A stretch of DNA of 36,459 nt from an uncultured Clostridium sp. (GCA_930982035.1 CAKNJL010000012.1:1-36459), one strand, 5' to 3'; positions 8,671 to 16,581 are shown, counted from the first letter of the stretch. Notes: generated by a model not told the origin, from the letters alone. A program made the numbers and translations.

Positions 8671-8762
8671 GTGGAGACGTACAAAAGTCTACTTCATTTT
8701 TAAATAGCACTCTGCTAAAAGCCACGCTTTTAGGCAGTTATCGGGATACGAGACGTCTCCCT
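8671..8762. repeat. GC-rich structured element with nested stems
   Basis: A closing stem pairs GGAGACGT (8673-8680) with ACGTCTCC (8753-8760). Inside lies a strong hairpin CTGCTAAAAGC (8712-8722) / GCTTTTAGGCAG (8726-8737) with a CAC loop. The base composition is much richer in G+C than its surroundings. It may be a structured RNA, a regulatory leader or a small palindromic repeat element; I recognise no named family, and no reverse transcriptase is nearby to support a retron. Confidence 0.4.
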
Positions 8763-8769
8763 GATCCTG

Positions 8770-8973
8770 CAAAATTTATATGGAGTTTATCCAATTAACG
8801 AAAAAAGAAAGTGGGAAACAAAAGAGCAATTAAGAAATAGAGTCATATCTGTTATAAATAAATACAAAAGTAATTATGATAAAGTGATTGTCGTTGCCCA
8901 TAAAATGGCTTTTCAATCTATTTGTGATTGTGGAGATATGCAACCAGCAGAAATTTTTGAAACAATTTTTTAA
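8770..8973 (+). pseudogene. C-terminal fragment of a histidine phosphatase (phosphoglycerate mutase-like)
   Basis: The frame ending at TAA 8971-8973 reads WETKEQLRNRVISVINKY, then DKVIVVAHKMAFQSICD and MQPAEIFETIF. VIVVAH with a following small residue is the second-His motif of the histidine phosphatase superfamily, and the PAEI tail is also typical. The N-terminal RHG motif is absent, so only about the last third remains. It immediately follows the structured element at 8671-8762. Confidence 0.6.
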
Positions 8974-8998
8974 ATGAAACTAAAAAAGGAGAAAATTA

Positions 8999-9688
8999 AT
9001 GAAGGAATATTTTATAAATTTAAATGAAACAGTAAAAAAATATTTTAAAGTATTATCAGATGAAATACCAGATTTTTTATATGATTATATAAACACACCA
9101 GCAATGCAAAGAATAGGAAAAATTGGTTGTGGTTGTGGAACAGATTATACTAAAATATTTCAAAATAAGTTTTTCTATTCAAATTTAGATCATAGTATAG
9201 GAGTTGCTTTGATTGTTTGGAATTTTACAAAAGACAAGAAGCAAACTCTTGCAGGACTTTTTCATGATATTAGTACACCAGTATTTAAACATTGTATAGA
9301 TTTTATGAACGGAGATCATGAAACTCAAGAATCTACAGAGGAATTGACAACATATATGATAAAAAATTCAAAAGAAATAATGAGTTTATTAGAAAGAGAC
9401 AATATTAAAATCGATGAGGTTAATGATTATCATATATATCCAATAGCAGACAATGATACACCAAGATTATCTGCAGATAGACTAGAATATACTTTTACTA
9501 ACGGATTATATTTTAAAGAAGTTTGGAATGTAGAAGAAATTAAAGAAATTTACTCTAATATCGAAATACAAAAAAATGAAGAAGGTATAGAAGAGTTAGG
9601 ATTTAAAGATAAAAATATAGCAGAAAAATTTATAGATGGTGCAAGCAAATTGTGGCCATTATGGAATTATATTATAATACAAGATTAA
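8999..9688 (+). CDS. HD-domain phosphohydrolase
   Basis: A 229-residue HD superfamily metal-dependent phosphohydrolase. Metal-binding motifs are visible: SNLDHSIGVALI (first His), LAGLFHDISTPVFKH (the HD pair) and RLSADRLEYTF (final Asp). Relatives hydrolyse nucleotides or nucleotide-like phosphates; the exact substrate is unknown. The C-terminus is slightly short for the group, and the gene ends directly before a terminator, so a small truncation is possible. The start follows AAAAAGGAG. It is the only complete cargo gene in the left half of the element and sits 25 bp after a histidine-phosphatase fragment. Confidence 0.8.
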   Translation: MKEYFINLNETVKKYFKVLSDEIPDFLYDYINTPAMQRIGKIGCGCGTDYTKIFQNKFFYSNLDHSIGVALIVWNFTKDKKQTLAGLFHDISTPVFKHCIDFMNGDHETQESTEELTTYMIKNSKEIMSLLERDNIKIDEVNDYHIYPIADNDTPRLSADRLEYTFTNGLYFKEVWNVEEIKEIYSNIEIQKNEEGIEELGFKDKNIAEKFIDGASKLWPLWNYIIIQD

Positions 9689-9700
9689 TTTTGTATAACA

Positions 9701-9728
9701 TAAAAGATGCTGAAATCAGCATCTTTTA
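9701..9728. terminator. Terminator of the HD-domain gene
   Basis: Stem TAAAAGATGCTGA / TCAGCATCTTTTA with a 2-nt loop and a T-rich 3' arm; works in both orientations. Confidence 0.8.
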
Positions 9729-9876
9729 TATTTTGAAAACTTTAAATTCATTATAATAAATATTTTTTATTATTTTTGGACATTTATATAACGAAATGGA
9801 ATGTTTATAATAAAGAAAATTAAAAAATAATAATGAAAATAGTAAAAATTGCAACATTAATGAAAAAATTTAGACT

Positions 9877-9936
9877 CTTATTATTAGAAGTACTCATTTG
9901 AAATTTTTTAAGTGTTCTTAATAATAGGAGGTGGTT
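9877..9936 (+). promoter_or_regulatory. Imperfect leader hairpin ahead of the leader peptide
   Basis: CTTATTATTA (from 9877) pairs with TAATAATAGG (ending about 9930), extended by a less perfect inner stem. The 3' arm runs into the AGGAGG used by the 8-codon leader peptide at 9941, so the stem can mask this ribosome binding site. It is the first part of a leader that includes the peptide and the hairpin at 9989-10016. Confidence 0.45.
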
Positions 9937-9940
9937 ATAA

Positions 9941-9967
9941 ATGATTTTGGAAAAATATAAGTATTAG
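9941..9967 (+). CDS. 8-residue leader peptide (MILEKYKY)
   Basis: A very short frame preceded by an excellent AGGAGGTGG site 6-12 bp upstream, ending TAG 9965-9967. A hairpin terminator starts 22 bp after its stop. A strong ribosome binding site for a tiny peptide, followed by a terminator and then the recombinase operon, is typical of translation-coupled attenuation. No run of one regulatory codon is seen. Confidence 0.5.
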   Translation: MILEKYKY

Positions 9968-9988
9968 ATTTTAGAAGTGATTTTCAGA

Positions 9989-10016
9989 CAAAAAGAAATT
10001 AATATATTTCTTTTTG
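9989..10016. terminator. Attenuator hairpin before the recombinase operon
   Basis: Perfect 11-bp stem CAAAAAGAAAT (9989-9999) / ATTTCTTTTTG (10006-10016) with a 6-nt loop. The 3' arm is itself T-rich. It lies 22 bp after the leader peptide and 24 bp before the next gene. Confidence 0.55.
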
Positions 10017-10039
10017 CATAATATTTAGGGAGAAATATT

Positions 10040-10273
10040 ATGAAGGAGTTAAATAATATGCAAATTACTTCTAATGAAATTTCTAATACAAAATATATGC
10101 AAATTTATTTAACTGAAGAAGAGTTAAAAATTCAAGAAATACAAGATAAAATAAAAGAATATAAGAAACAAAAGTATAAAATAGGAATATTTGTAACAGG
10201 AAAAGAGAACTATCCCGAAGTTCTTAATAAAATTGTTACAAAACAAGTGGAATTATCAGACAATGTATGCTAA
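10040..10273 (+). CDS. Small protein upstream of the serine recombinase
   Basis: A 77-residue protein with a helical middle (YLTEEELKIQEIQDKIKEYK) and a C-terminal part KIGIFVTGKENYPEVLNKIV. It has no known domain to me. Small genes of this kind often precede serine recombinases in clostridial elements and may encode an accessory or directionality factor; that is inference from position. Two starts are plausible: ATG 10040 (AGGGAG upstream) or ATG 10058 (AAGGAG upstream, good spacing). It ends 37 bp before the recombinase start. Confidence 0.6.
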   Translation: MKELNNMQITSNEISNTKYMQIYLTEEELKIQEIQDKIKEYKKQKYKIGIFVTGKENYPEVLNKIVTKQVELSDNVC

Positions 10274-10310
10274 CATAGACGATAAGCAATATCAGGCAAA
10301 AGGAGGGAAA

Positions 10311-11890
10311 ATGACAGTTGCACGGATATTGTAGATTGTCTAGAGATGAAGATAAGGAAAATTACTCAAGCATAGAGGAACAAAAAAGAATCATAAAAGA
10401 TTATGTTTCTACTCGTAATTGGATTATCGAAGATAAAGACTTCTACATAGATGACAATGTTTCGGGATATACTTTTAATAGACCTGAATTCACAAAGATG
10501 TTAGAAAAAGTAAAGGGCGGAAAAATTGATGTAGTTATAGCAAAAGACTTATCAAGAATAGGAAGAAACAATGGAAAAGTTTTGGTACTTATTGATGAAT
10601 TTAAGAATATGCAGAAAAACTTAATTTTGGTTTCTGAAATGGGAGGAACTTATGATGTTCTAAATGACAGAGATGATACAATTGGAATTACAACTTGGTT
10701 TAATGAAAGATATGTAAAAGACTGTTCAAGAAAAACAAGAGATCACATGTATTCCAAACAAAAAACTGGAAGATTAGTAATGGGAAATTATTATGGATAT
10801 GTAAAAGATAAGGAAGATGTTACAAAATTATATGTAGATGAAGAAATTAGACCAGTTATAAAACTAATATATAAATTATATATAGAAGAAGGACTGGGTA
10901 GAAAAAAGATTTGTGATATTTTAAATAGTAAATATAATTATCCAACTCCATCAGTATATTACAGACAAAAACATTTAGAAAGAGGAAGGATATATAAGCA
11001 TCCAGTACAAGAACTATGGTCTACATATATGATAAGTAATATATTAAACAATGATGTGTATACAGGAAATTTAAGAACTCATAAAAAGAAAACAATTTCT
11101 ATAAGAGGTAAGGCAATAAAACTTCCAGAGGAAGAACACTTCGTATTTGAAAATCATCATGAAGCAATTATTTCAAAAGAAACTTTTGAACTGGCACAAA
11201 ATATACGAAAAAGAAAAGCAAAGGCAAAATCTACATCAGGAACTAGAAAAAGAAATTATGCTTTTTCAGGATTAATTAGATGTGGTGATTGTGGCTTTGG
11301 AGTAAGTCGGCATAACAGTGAACAGAAAACAAAAACAGAAGGGATATGAATGTTCACAGTATAGAACTTATGGGAAAGCAAGATGTAAATGTCATGAAAT
11401 AAAGGAAAGTGATATAATCATTCATTTAAAAGAATTTCTAAAATTTACAAAAGAAAAATATCAAGATGAGATAAATAAAATAGAGATTGATGTTAAAACT
11501 AATAAAGAGCAAACCAATAAAGAAAAAATTAAATTTGAAATTGAAACTTTAAAAGCAGAGTATAAAGTATTATTAAATCAAAAAATAAAAGATTTAGCCA
11601 ATAATACAAATGATTACCAAAAACAAATGATAGAAGATTCATATAAAGAATTAGAGATAGAAAAGACAAGTAGAATAGAAAAATTACAAAAAATTTTGCA
11701 GAAAGCAGAGCAAGACATATCAAATGAAAAAACCAAAAAATTAAAAATTGCAATAGAATATTTTGATAAGGTCATATCTGCAGAAGTGCCTAGCAGATAT
11801 GTTTTAGAAAATATAATTGACACTATATGGATTTATAGTGATAAAACTGTAAAATTTGATTTGAAAGTAGATATAGCAAAATTAATCTAA
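10311..11890 (+). pseudogene. Large serine recombinase, disrupted by two single-base frameshifts
   Basis: About 525 residues when the frames are joined. The true start is ATG 10311 (AGGAGG upstream): with one G removed at about 10320 it reads MTVHGYCRLSRDED, which contains the catalytic Ser of the resolvase domain. The resolvase domain continues to about residue 150 (VIAKDLSRIGRNNGKV contains the conserved Asp/Arg residues), followed by the Recombinase domain, a zinc-ribbon with CGDCGFG and ECSQYRTYGKARCKC, and a C-terminal coiled coil. A second surplus G at 11341-11343 (GAAGGG) separates the zinc-ribbon halves. Both changes are +1 insertions, so the protein is inactive as written, unless they are sequencing errors. 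This enzyme would catalyse integration and excision at the 13-bp cores. It lies close to the right end, as usual for such elements. Confidence 0.9.
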
Positions 11891-11934
11891 ACATTGATGT
11901 TTTTAAATGATAAAATTTCATAAAAACTTGTATA

Positions 11935-12018
11935 TGGTCAAGAAAATGTGATATAATATACATATATTGGTCAAGAAAATGTGATTAAATTTGTAATTAT
12001 TGGTCAAGAAAATGTGAT
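11935..12018 (+). repeat. Array A: three 18-bp sites at exact 33-bp spacing upstream of the DUF4143 ATPase
   Basis: TGGTCAAGAAAATGTGAT occurs at 11935-11952, 11968-11985 and 12001-12018, all in the same orientation, with starts 33 bp apart. The DNA between them is not conserved. The last copy ends 34 bp before the ATPase start codon. A 33-bp period equals about three helical turns, so proteins bound to the sites would lie on one face of the DNA. Too few and too short for CRISPR. It may be an operator bound by the ATPase product or by another regulator; array B at 24265-24343 has the same arrangement with a related core. Confidence 0.75.
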
Positions 12019-12052
12019 TTTGATTATAGGTTAATAAAAAGGAGCTGATAGC

Positions 12053-13372
12053 ATGTATAGAAAAATTATAACAGAATTAAAAGAATGGAAAAATAAAAAA
12101 GATAGGCTACCACTTATTTTAAAAGGGGCAAGACAAGTTGGGAAAACTTGGATTCTACAAGAATTTGGAAAAGAATGTTTTGATGATGTTTTATATATAA
12201 ATTTTGAAAATGCAGGAAACATAGCAAATTTATTTGAAGGTAGTATAGAACCCAATAGGATTATAGAATATTTATCAGCACTTAATCATAAGAAAATTGA
12301 ACCTGAAAAAACATTAATAATATTTGATGAAATTCAAGAGTTGCCAAGAGCACTTACATCTTTAAAATATTTTGCAGAAGAAACACCAGAATATGCAATA
12401 TGTTGTGCTGGAAGTTTACTGGGAGTGTTTTTACATGACCAAGTTTCATTTCCAGTTGGAAAAGTAGATTTTTTAGAATTACAACCATTAGATTTTGAAG
12501 AATTTTTGATTGCAAATGATGAGGAGATTTTAATTGATGTAATTAAGAAAAATAAATTAGAACAATTACCAGATTTAATAACAGATAAATTAAAAGATTA
12601 TCTAAAAAAATATTTTGTTATAGGTGGAATGCCAAGAGCAGTAAAAACATGGATTGAAGAGAAGGATTTTGAACTTGTAGAAAGGGTTCAAAAGGGTATT
12701 TTAGAAGCATATGAAAGAGATTTTTCAAAACATACAGATAATAGTACAGCAACAAAAATACAATATGTTTGGAATAGTATACCATCACAATTGGCAAAAG
12801 AAAATAGAAAATTTATATATGGTGTTGTAAAAGATGGTGCAAGAGCAAGAGAGTATGAAAATTCAATTAATTGGTTAAAAGACACAGGTTTAATAAGAGT
12901 TGTAAACAGAGTAAAATGTGGCAATAAGCAACCCTTGAAAGCCTATGAGGATTTAAAAGCATTCAAAATATACTTACTTGATGTTGGTTTACTAAGAGTT
13001 CTTTGTGAATTACCTTATGAAACCATAATCGAAAAGGATTCAATATATAATGAATTTAATGGATTACTTACAGAACAGTTTGTACTTCAAGAATTAGGAA
13101 ATGTCAAAAAAGTAAATACAATTTATTATTGGTCAAACGAATTTCAAAGTGAAATAGATTTTGTATTTGCATATAAGAACTTAATAATACCTGTTGAAGC
13201 AAAAGCAGGAATTAATGTTAAAGCTCAAAGTCTAAAAGTATATATGAAAGAATATAATCCTAAATTTGCTATAAGATATTCTCTATTAAATATAAAATTT
13301 AATAATAAGATTTTAAATATTCCGTTATATGCTATTTGGAATACTGAAAATTATATAAAAGAAATAAATTAA
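12053..13372 (+). CDS. AAA ATPase with DUF4143 / PD-(D/E)XK-like C-terminal domain
   Basis: A 439-residue ATPase of the AAA_14/DUF4143 family. Walker A is GARQVGKT (residues 25-32), Walker B is TLIIFDE (87-93), and the sensor-type segment is CCAGSLLG followed by PVGKVDFLELQPLDFEEFL. The C-terminal domain has SEIDFVF (E367, D369) and PVEAK (E382, K384), the E-x-D...E-x-K pattern of PD-(D/E)XK-fold nucleases, although activity of this family is unproven. The ATG follows AAGGAG. It sits at the right edge of the element, 30 bp from the attR core, and is preceded by three 33-bp-spaced sites. Its cellular role is unknown; members are widespread, often multi-copy and accessory. A decayed relative lies at 6893-7081. 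Confidence 0.9.
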   Translation: MYRKIITELKEWKNKKDRLPLILKGARQVGKTWILQEFGKECFDDVLYINFENAGNIANLFEGSIEPNRIIEYLSALNHKKIEPEKTLIIFDEIQELPRALTSLKYFAEETPEYAICCAGSLLGVFLHDQVSFPVGKVDFLELQPLDFEEFLIANDEEILIDVIKKNKLEQLPDLITDKLKDYLKKYFVIGGMPRAVKTWIEEKDFELVERVQKGILEAYERDFSKHTDNSTATKIQYVWNSIPSQLAKENRKFIYGVVKDGARAREYENSINWLKDTGLIRVVNRVKCGNKQPLKAYEDLKAFKIYLLDVGLLRVLCELPYETIIEKDSIYNEFNGLLTEQFVLQELGNVKKVNTIYYWSNEFQSEIDFVFAYKNLIIPVEAKAGINVKAQSLKVYMKEYNPKFAIRYSLLNIKFNNKILNIPLYAIWNTENYIKEIN

Positions 13373-13393
13373 AATATTATAACTATCCCCACA

Positions 13394-13957
13394 TTGAAAG
13401 ACTTTACCCCCGTATGCACTACTGAAATGATTGCTTTTACAAGAGCGCATACATATTTTCAACAACTAAATACGGAACTACTAGGTTTAAGTGTAGATAG
13501 TAATTCTTCACATCTAGCATGGGTCTATGACATATATTGTAGAACAGGAATAAAAATATCATTCCCAATTATTGCTGATAGAAATGGAGAAATAGCCAGA
13601 AGATATGGAATGATTTCAAGTGATATAAGCAATACAGAAACAGTCAGAAATGTATATATCATTGATGACAAAGGAATTATTAGAACTATATTAATTTACC
13701 CAATGAATGTAGGAAGATTTATTCCTGAAATCATAAGAATTGTGCAAGCATTACAAATGGCAGATTGCTCAAACGGTTCAACATCAGCCAATTGGATGCC
13801 AAACCAACCAGTAATTGTATCACCGCCAAAGACATATGAAGAATTAATAGAGCGAGTAAGTGAGATAGAAAGTAATAGAAATGGAATTAGTTGGTATTTA
13901 AGCTTCAAAGAACCACCAGAAAAATGTATAGATAATAATTGTAATAGTAATGAATGA
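13394..13957 (+). pseudogene. 3' fragment of the split peroxiredoxin gene (1-Cys/Prx6 type)
   Basis: Begins in element DNA (a TTG without a ribosome binding site) and reads DFTPVCTTEMIAFTRA, including the peroxidatic Cys. It continues with the thioredoxin-fold core (GLSVDSNSSHLAWVYDI, FPIIADRNGEIARRYGM, VRNVYIIDDKGIIR) and the C-terminal NWMPNQPVIVSPPKT segment typical of Prx6-like 1-Cys peroxiredoxins. Joined with 8050-8204 it would make a normal peroxiredoxin of about 234 residues that reduces H2O2 and organic peroxides. As it stands the fragment lacks its N-terminal strand and any translation start. Confidence 0.92.
13403..13415 (+). other. attR core of the integrative element
   Basis: TTTACCCCCGTAT at the right junction, continuous with the peroxiredoxin 3' fragment. 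Identical to 8192-8204. Confidence 0.75.
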
Positions 13958-14102
13958 AAAAAATTTATACTTCATAGTAATAGTCTTATGAAAAATTAGA
14001 AAATTTTAAAACTTCAAAAATTGCATACAATTAAAAAAAAATTACATAATAATAGTATGAACAAAAAATCAAGTTCATATACAAATTTTTGGAGGTAGGA
14101 AA

Positions 14103-14270
14103 ATGGAAGGAAATCAAAAAATACATTGTACAGTAGGAACTTGTAAGTATAATGAAAAAAATCAAAATTTATGCAAATTACAAGCAATCCAAGTAGAACC
14201 TACTAAAAATTGTAATACAAAACAAGCTGACGAATCTATGTGTTCAAGTTATATTTATGGGAAGGAATAA
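14103..14270 (+). CDS. DUF1540 small Cys-rich protein
   Basis: A 55-residue protein: HCTVGTCKYNEKNQNLCKL, then IQVEP and a tail CSSYIYG. The spacing of the Cys residues (C-x5-C-x9-C ... C ... C) matches the DUF1540 domain, a probable metal-binding module common in Clostridia and often linked to sporulation. The ATG follows GGAGG (TTTTTGGAGGTAGGAAA). It lies between the peroxiredoxin fragment and fba, with its own ribosome binding site and no obvious partner. Confidence 0.85.
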   Translation: MEGNQKIHCTVGTCKYNEKNQNLCKLQAIQVEPTKNCNTKQADESMCSSYIYGKE

Positions 14271-14288
14271 TTTTCTTCTCATTTTTTC

Positions 14289-14317
14289 TTGACATATCTA
14301 AAAATTAGAAATAAAAT
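14289..14317 (+). promoter_or_regulatory. Sigma-A promoter of fba
   Basis: TTGACA (14289-14294) and TAAAAT (14312-14317) with a 17-bp spacer, leaving a leader of roughly 85 nt before the aldolase start. Confidence 0.75.
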
Positions 14318-14407
14318 AGCTATAGAAAAAGAATAGGGGAGATATGAAAATATGTTAAGAGATTTTTTGCTTAACAAAGAAGTAATACCCCAAAAGGAGG
14401 AAAAGAT

Positions 14408-15337
14408 ATGTTAGTTACAACTAAAGAAATGTTTGAAAAATCAATGAAAGAAGGATTTGCTATAGGTGCATTCAATGTAAATAATATGGAAATTGTACAA
14501 GCGATAGTTGATGCAGCACATGAAACAAAATCTCCAGTTATCTTACAAGCATCATCAAGTGCAATAAAATATGCAAGAATAGGATATTTAATGAAAATGA
14601 TAGAAGCAGCAGTAGAAGAATATCCAGAGGTTCCAATGGCAATTCATTTAGACCATGGACCAGATTTTGAAACTGCTAAAATGTGCATAGATAACGGATT
14701 TACATCAGTAATGATTGATGGCTCAAAATATGATTTTGACGAAAATGTTGCTTTAACAAAACAAGTTGTAGATTATGCACATTCTAAAGGTGTTGTAGTT
14801 GAAGCTGAACTTGGAAAATTAGCAGGAATAGAAGATGATGTAAATGTATCAGCATCTGATGCTATGTATACAGATCCAGCCCAAGCAGAAGAATTTGTAA
14901 AGAAAACTGGATGTGATTCTCTAGCAATAGCAATAGGAACAAGTCATGGAGCTTATAAATTTAAAGGTGAAGCCAAATTAAGATTTGATATTTTAAAAGA
15001 AATTAAAAAAAGAATACCAAATACACCAATTGTATTACATGGTGCTTCTACAGTTATACCAGAATTAGTTCAAATGTGTAATCAATATGGAGGAAATATT
15101 CCAGGTGCAAAAGGTGTGCCAGATGAGATGTTACATGAGGCAAGTATATCTGGTGTATCTAAAATTAATGTAGATACAGATTTAAGACTAGCAATGACTG
15201 CTGGAATTAGAAAAGTATTTGTAGAAGACCCAAGTGCATTTGATCCAAGAAAATACTTAACACCTGCAAGAGAATTAATTAAAGAAACAGTTGCTCACAA
15301 AATGAGAGATGTATTTGGTTCAGCTGGTAAAATATAA
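14408..15337 (+). CDS. fba: Class II fructose-1,6-bisphosphate aldolase
   Basis: A 309-residue zinc-dependent aldolase that cleaves fructose-1,6-bisphosphate to dihydroxyacetone phosphate and glyceraldehyde-3-phosphate in glycolysis, and does the reverse in gluconeogenesis. Zinc and substrate motifs are clear: MAIHLDHGPDFETAK (catalytic Asp and zinc His), VVEAELGKLAGIED (conserved Glu), LAIAIGTSHGAYKF (zinc His) and IVLHGAST (zinc His), then KINVDTDLRLA (phosphate loop). The length is that of the Clostridia/FbaA type. The start follows AAAAGGAGG. The next gene (15355) is only 17 bp downstream and may be co-transcribed. Confidence 0.97.
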   Translation: MLVTTKEMFEKSMKEGFAIGAFNVNNMEIVQAIVDAAHETKSPVILQASSSAIKYARIGYLMKMIEAAVEEYPEVPMAIHLDHGPDFETAKMCIDNGFTSVMIDGSKYDFDENVALTKQVVDYAHSKGVVVEAELGKLAGIEDDVNVSASDAMYTDPAQAEEFVKKTGCDSLAIAIGTSHGAYKFKGEAKLRFDILKEIKKRIPNTPIVLHGASTVIPELVQMCNQYGGNIPGAKGVPDEMLHEASISGVSKINVDTDLRLAMTAGIRKVFVEDPSAFDPRKYLTPARELIKETVAHKMRDVFGSAGKI

Positions 15338-15354
15338 GAAGGAATTTTAAAGTT

Positions 15355-15813
15355 ATGCATTATATAAGTAAGGAAGAAGTTATTAGACTATATAAAAAGC
15401 CTTTTTCAATGCTTCCAAGAGAAATCTGCAAACATTTTGGATATTTTATTTCCGAATCTACAGTAAGAAATTATATAAAACAAGGAATAAAAACTTGTGA
15501 AATTACAAAAGAAGATTTAGAAGCTCTTGAAGAAAGAAAAAAACAAATAAAAGAAGAAAAAAAGAAAAGGAATGAATATCTGGAAGAAATTGCATTACAA
15601 AAATTTTTAGAAGGAAAAACAAGAAGTCAAATAATAAAAGAATTTGAAGAAGAATATGGTATTATAATCAGTAATAACATGTTAACAATTTTTTTTAAAG
15701 AAGCAATAAAAAATGGAAAAATTACTAAAACCAAATATGAGTCAATAGTTTCTAAAAATATAGGAAAAATAAATGAAGTTGAAAAACAACAAGACACAGA
15801 GGAAACAAGATAA
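15355..15813 (+). CDS. Unknown Lys/Glu-rich protein with possible helix-turn-helix segments
   Basis: A 152-residue basic and acidic protein. Two similar segments look like helix-turn-helix units: PREICKHFGYFISESTVRNYIKQGI (about residues 21-45) and RSQIIKEFEEEYGIIISNNMLTIFFKEAI (about 88-117), separated by a charged helix. This resembles a DNA-binding protein with paired helical domains, but I know no family name. It starts 17 bp after fba; the upstream AAGGAA in the fba stop region can serve as ribosome binding site. A perfect terminator follows at 15823-15862. Confidence 0.7.
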   Translation: MHYISKEEVIRLYKKPFSMLPREICKHFGYFISESTVRNYIKQGIKTCEITKEDLEALEERKKQIKEEKKKRNEYLEEIALQKFLEGKTRSQIIKEFEEEYGIIISNNMLTIFFKEAIKNGKITKTKYESIVSKNIGKINEVEKQQDTEETR

Positions 15814-15822
15814 TATTTGAAT

Positions 15823-15862
15823 AACAAAAATCTACCTAATTTTATCTTGGTAGATTTTTGTT
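15823..15862. terminator. Terminator of the fba transcript
   Basis: Perfect 14-bp arms AACAAAAATCTACC (15823-15836) and GGTAGATTTTTGTT (15849-15862) with a 12-nt loop. Confidence 0.85.
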
Positions 15863-15946
15863 AAATATGTAAAAATTAAATATTTTATTTTTCAAAGAAA
15901 CTATTATGATTTTCTAATATATAGTTGTAAATAAATTTCTTCAAAA

Positions 15947-16402
15947 TTAATATTGCCTGTTTTTTAAATTTATGGCAATTTGTTTTTGGGCATCTTTTTT
16001 AGCAATATCTTGGCGCTTATCATAGAGTTTTTTACCTTTCCCAATACCTAATTCAATTTTTACAAAATTTCCTTTAAAATAGATACTGATAGGAATTAAG
16101 GTATAACCTTTTTGCTTTATAAGGCCAATCAATCTGTTAATTTCTCTTTTATTTAATAAAAGTTTTCTATCTCTTAAAGGGTCTTTGTTAAAAATATTTC
16201 CATGTTCATAAGGACTTATGTGCATTCCACATATATATACTTCACCTTTTTTTATATTTGCATAACTGTCTTTAAGGTTAACTTTACCAGCTCTAATAGA
16301 CTTTATTTCTGTACCAAAAAGCACAATACCAGCTTCAATCTTATCTTCAATAAAATAATTATGATATGCTGTAGGATTTTTAGCAATTAATTTATTATTC
16401 AT
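15947..16402 (-). CDS. smpB: SsrA-binding protein SmpB
   Basis: A 151-residue partner of tmRNA in trans-translation, delivering it to stalled ribosomes. The family pattern is complete: [99 protein letters not shown]. The basic C-terminal tail [19 protein letters not shown] inserts into the mRNA channel. The ATG at 16402 is chosen because the GGAGG right upstream is its site; an ATG at 16414 would place that site inside the gene. No ssrA gene was recognised in this window. Confidence 0.96.
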   Translation of the reverse strand: MNNKLIAKNPTAYHNYFIEDKIEAGIVLFGTEIKSIRAGKVNLKDSYANIKKGEVYICGMHISPYEHGNIFNKDPLRDRKLLLNKREINRLIGLIKQKGYTLIPISIYFKGNFVKIELGIGKGKKLYDKRQDIAKKDAQKQIAINLKNRQY

Positions 16403-16548
16403 AAATACCTCCATTTAAGCAATAAATGACTTTAAACTTTTTGAATATTATAACACACGTAAATTAAAACTGCAAACAGAAAATACTACATATCTATAAA
16501 AGTTACTAGATATAGAATCATTGTATTTATATTAACTATTATAAAACT

Positions 16549-16581
16549 AAACAGATAGAAAAATAAAATCTCTATCTGTTT
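16549..16581. terminator. Terminator of the LEA-like secreted protein
   Basis: Stem AAACAGATAGA (16549-16559) / TCTATCTGTTT (16571-16581); on the minus strand T-rich sequence follows. It closes the gene at 16590-17057. Confidence 0.65.

Larger units (their letters stand above)
8192..13415 (+). mobile_element. 5.2-kb integrative element with a serine recombinase, inserted in a peroxiredoxin gene
   Basis: The two halves of one peroxiredoxin gene are separated by about 5.2 kb, and both junctions contain the same 13 bp, TTTACCCCCGTAT (8192-8204 and 13403-13415). The left copy continues the host motif HPGDFTPV; the right copy starts the host motif DFTPVCTTE. Inside are gene fragments, an HD-domain protein, a leader-peptide region, a small gene, a large serine recombinase and a DUF4143 ATPase. 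Recombinase plus core direct repeats in a host gene is the signature of site-specific integration by a large serine recombinase, with the repeats as attL and attR cores. No conjugation or phage structural genes are visible, so it is either a minimal mobilisable element or a decayed one. Confidence 0.85.

Noticed and set aside
8671..8762. Retron-type RNA
   Set aside because: Closing repeats resemble it superficially but there is no reverse transcriptase gene in the window.
9689..9876. A further small gene between the HD gene and the leader
   Set aside because: No frame with a start codon and ribosome binding site; only the terminator and A+T-rich DNA.
11935..12018. Possible CRISPR array
   Set aside because: Only three copies of 18 bp with 15-bp spacers and no cas genes; the exact 33-bp phasing fits a regulatory or target array better.
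15870..15940. ssrA (tmRNA) next to smpB
   Set aside because: The gap is too short and has neither the tRNA-like ends nor a tag-like reading frame.
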